Assembly (NCBI GenBank): GCA_021107195.1
Contig: JAIOTF010000237.1
Span: 1-14,694, forward strand
DNA length: 14,694 nt
Reading direction: 5' to 3'
From: Anaerolineaceae bacterium
GTDB taxonomy: Bacteria; Chloroflexota; Anaerolineae; Anaerolineales; Anaerolineaceae
The notes under the pieces are model-generated. The model searched no databases, was not told the origin of the DNA, and saw nothing but the letters and a program-made list of their open reading frames with translations. Within the stretch, counting starts at the first letter, position 1. Each line of letters starts with the position of its first letter. Below are positions 13,704 through 14,694 of the stretch, in pieces. Made by a program: the position numbers and the translations under genes.

Positions 13704-14694
13704 ATGTCCGCAAACAACAACCAAACCCGATTCCTGTTATCCGAAAACGATATTCCGAAGCAATGGTACAACATCAACGCCGACAGCCAGTTACCCCCCG
13801 CGCCCGTCATCTCGCCCGCAACTGGCCAGCCGGTCACCCCGCAGGAGCTCAACGTCCTCTTCCCCATGGAATTGATCATGCAGGAAGTCAGCACCGAACG
13901 ATACATTGACATTCCAGAAGAAGTGCTGGAAATGTACAAGCTGTACAGGCCAACACCATTAATCCGGGCGCGCCGCTTTGAAAAAGCCCTGGGCACACCA
14001 GCGCACATCTACTTCAAGTACGAAGGCGCCTCCCCCTCTGGCAGCCACAAGCTCAATACGGCCATTGCGCAAGCGTTTTACAACAAACAGGCTGGCACGG
14101 TCGCCATGACCACTGAGACCGGCGCAGGGCAGTGGGGCTCAGCCCTCTCCATGGCCTGCCAGTTCTTTGACATGGATCTGGAAGTGTACATGGTCAGCGC
14201 ATCCTATTACCAAAAACCCTACCGCCGCATTTTGATGGAAACCTTCGGCGCACAGTGCTTCCCCAGCCCCTCCGACCGCACCGCTTCCGGCCGTGCCATC
14301 CTCGCCGAAGACCCGGACAGCCCCGGCTCACTGGGCATCGCCATCTCGGAAGCTGTGGAAGTGGCTGCTACCTCAAATGGCGCCAAGAAATACGGCCTCG
14401 GCTCCGTGCTGCACCATGTGTTGATCCACCAGAGCGTGATTGGCGAGGAAGCGATCAAGCAAATGGATCTAGCCGGCGAGTACCCGGATGTAGTCATCGG
14501 CTGTGTGGGCGGCGGCTCGAATTTTTCCGGGATCGCATTCCCCTTCCTGCGGGAAAATCTGGTCAATGGCCGGAACACCCGCTTCGTGGCCGTAGAGCCC
14601 ACCGCGACGCCCTCCATAACCCGCGGTTTGTACGACTTTGACTATGGCGATACCTCCGGTATGACCCCCATCGTCAAGATGCACACCCAGATCG
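13704..14694 (+). CDS. trpB: Tryptophan synthase beta chain, TrpB2-like type, C-terminus cut by window edge
   Basis: A PLP enzyme that joins indole and L-serine to make tryptophan. The long N-terminal region, with LLSENDIPKQWYNI (11-24) and ERYIDIPEEVLEMY before the RPTPLIRA motif, marks the TrpB2 group (COG1350) rather than standard TrpB1. TrpB2 often lacks a TrpA partner and is thought to salvage free indole. Catalytic features visible: GSHKLNTA with K116 as the predicted PLP lysine, TTETGAGQWGSA, SLGIAISEAVE, and the phosphate-binding GGGSN (269-273). 330 codons are visible, ending in VKMHTQI; roughly the last 100 or so residues are missing. AAGGAG lies six bases before the ATG at 13704. 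It probably sits in the T-box-controlled trpS transcript. No trpA is in view. Confidence 0.95.
   Translation, partial: MSANNNQTRFLLSENDIPKQWYNINADSQLPPAPVISPATGQPVTPQELNVLFPMELIMQEVSTERYIDIPEEVLEMYKLYRPTPLIRARRFEKALGTPAHIYFKYEGASPSGSHKLNTAIAQAFYNKQAGTVAMTTETGAGQWGSALSMACQFFDMDLEVYMVSASYYQKPYRRILMETFGAQCFPSPSDRTASGRAILAEDPDSPGSLGIAISEAVEVAATSNGAKKYGLGSVLHHVLIHQSVIGEEAIKQMDLAGEYPDVVIGCVGGGSNFSGIAFPFLRENLVNGRNTRFVAVEPTATPSITRGLYDFDYGDTSGMTPIVKMHTQI

Overview
The window looks like chromosomal DNA of a Chloroflexota bacterium, most likely Anaerolineae-like. This is an inference from three things: the gene set and its order, a double-length ThyX, and a TrpB2-type tryptophan synthase beta chain next to trpS. 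The core is a translation/transcription housekeeping cluster. I see no phage, transposase, CRISPR, tRNA or rRNA.

Layout. (1) Bases 1-1452, minus strand: two family-2 glycosyltransferase genes in one operon. The downstream one runs off the left edge. The upstream one is a polyprenol-phosphate type with two C-terminal membrane helices. (2) Bases 1453-1928: a divergent AT-rich intergenic region rich in dyad symmetries, ending in an extended -10 promoter for rsfS. rsfS appears to start at CTG. (3) Bases 2323-9938 and on to 11352, plus strand: nusA, ylxR, infB, rbfA, nrnA, truB, ribF and thyX in one direction with short gaps or overlaps. A promoter and a short leader hairpin sit before nusA. The usual rimP (before nusA) and ylxQ (after ylxR) genes are not present. 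(4) Bases 11388-11985: a small HEAT-repeat protein gene with its own promoter. (5) Bases 12018-12133: a compact set of nested inverted repeats that can fold as a three-way junction. (6) Bases 12131-14694: a consensus promoter, a complete tryptophan-specific T-box leader (specifier UGG, T-box, terminator), trpS, and a trpB2 gene cut by the right edge.

How it works together. The nusA-to-truB block handles transcription elongation/antitermination (NusA), translation initiation (IF2), 30S maturation (RbfA), nano-RNA and pAp turnover (NrnA) and tRNA psi55 (TruB). It continues into flavin cofactor synthesis (RibF) and a flavin-dependent thymidylate synthase (ThyX), which uses the FAD that RibF makes. 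The trp unit is a supply-and-charge circuit: uncharged tRNA-Trp is read by the T-box, which allows transcription of the charging enzyme and of an enzyme that can make tryptophan from indole and serine.

The most notable points are: the tandem ThyX, whose two halves each keep a different part of the signature motif; TrpRS with TMHTS in place of KMSKS; the T-box leader with a second terminator-like hairpin; the nested palindromic element; and the CTG start of rsfS.
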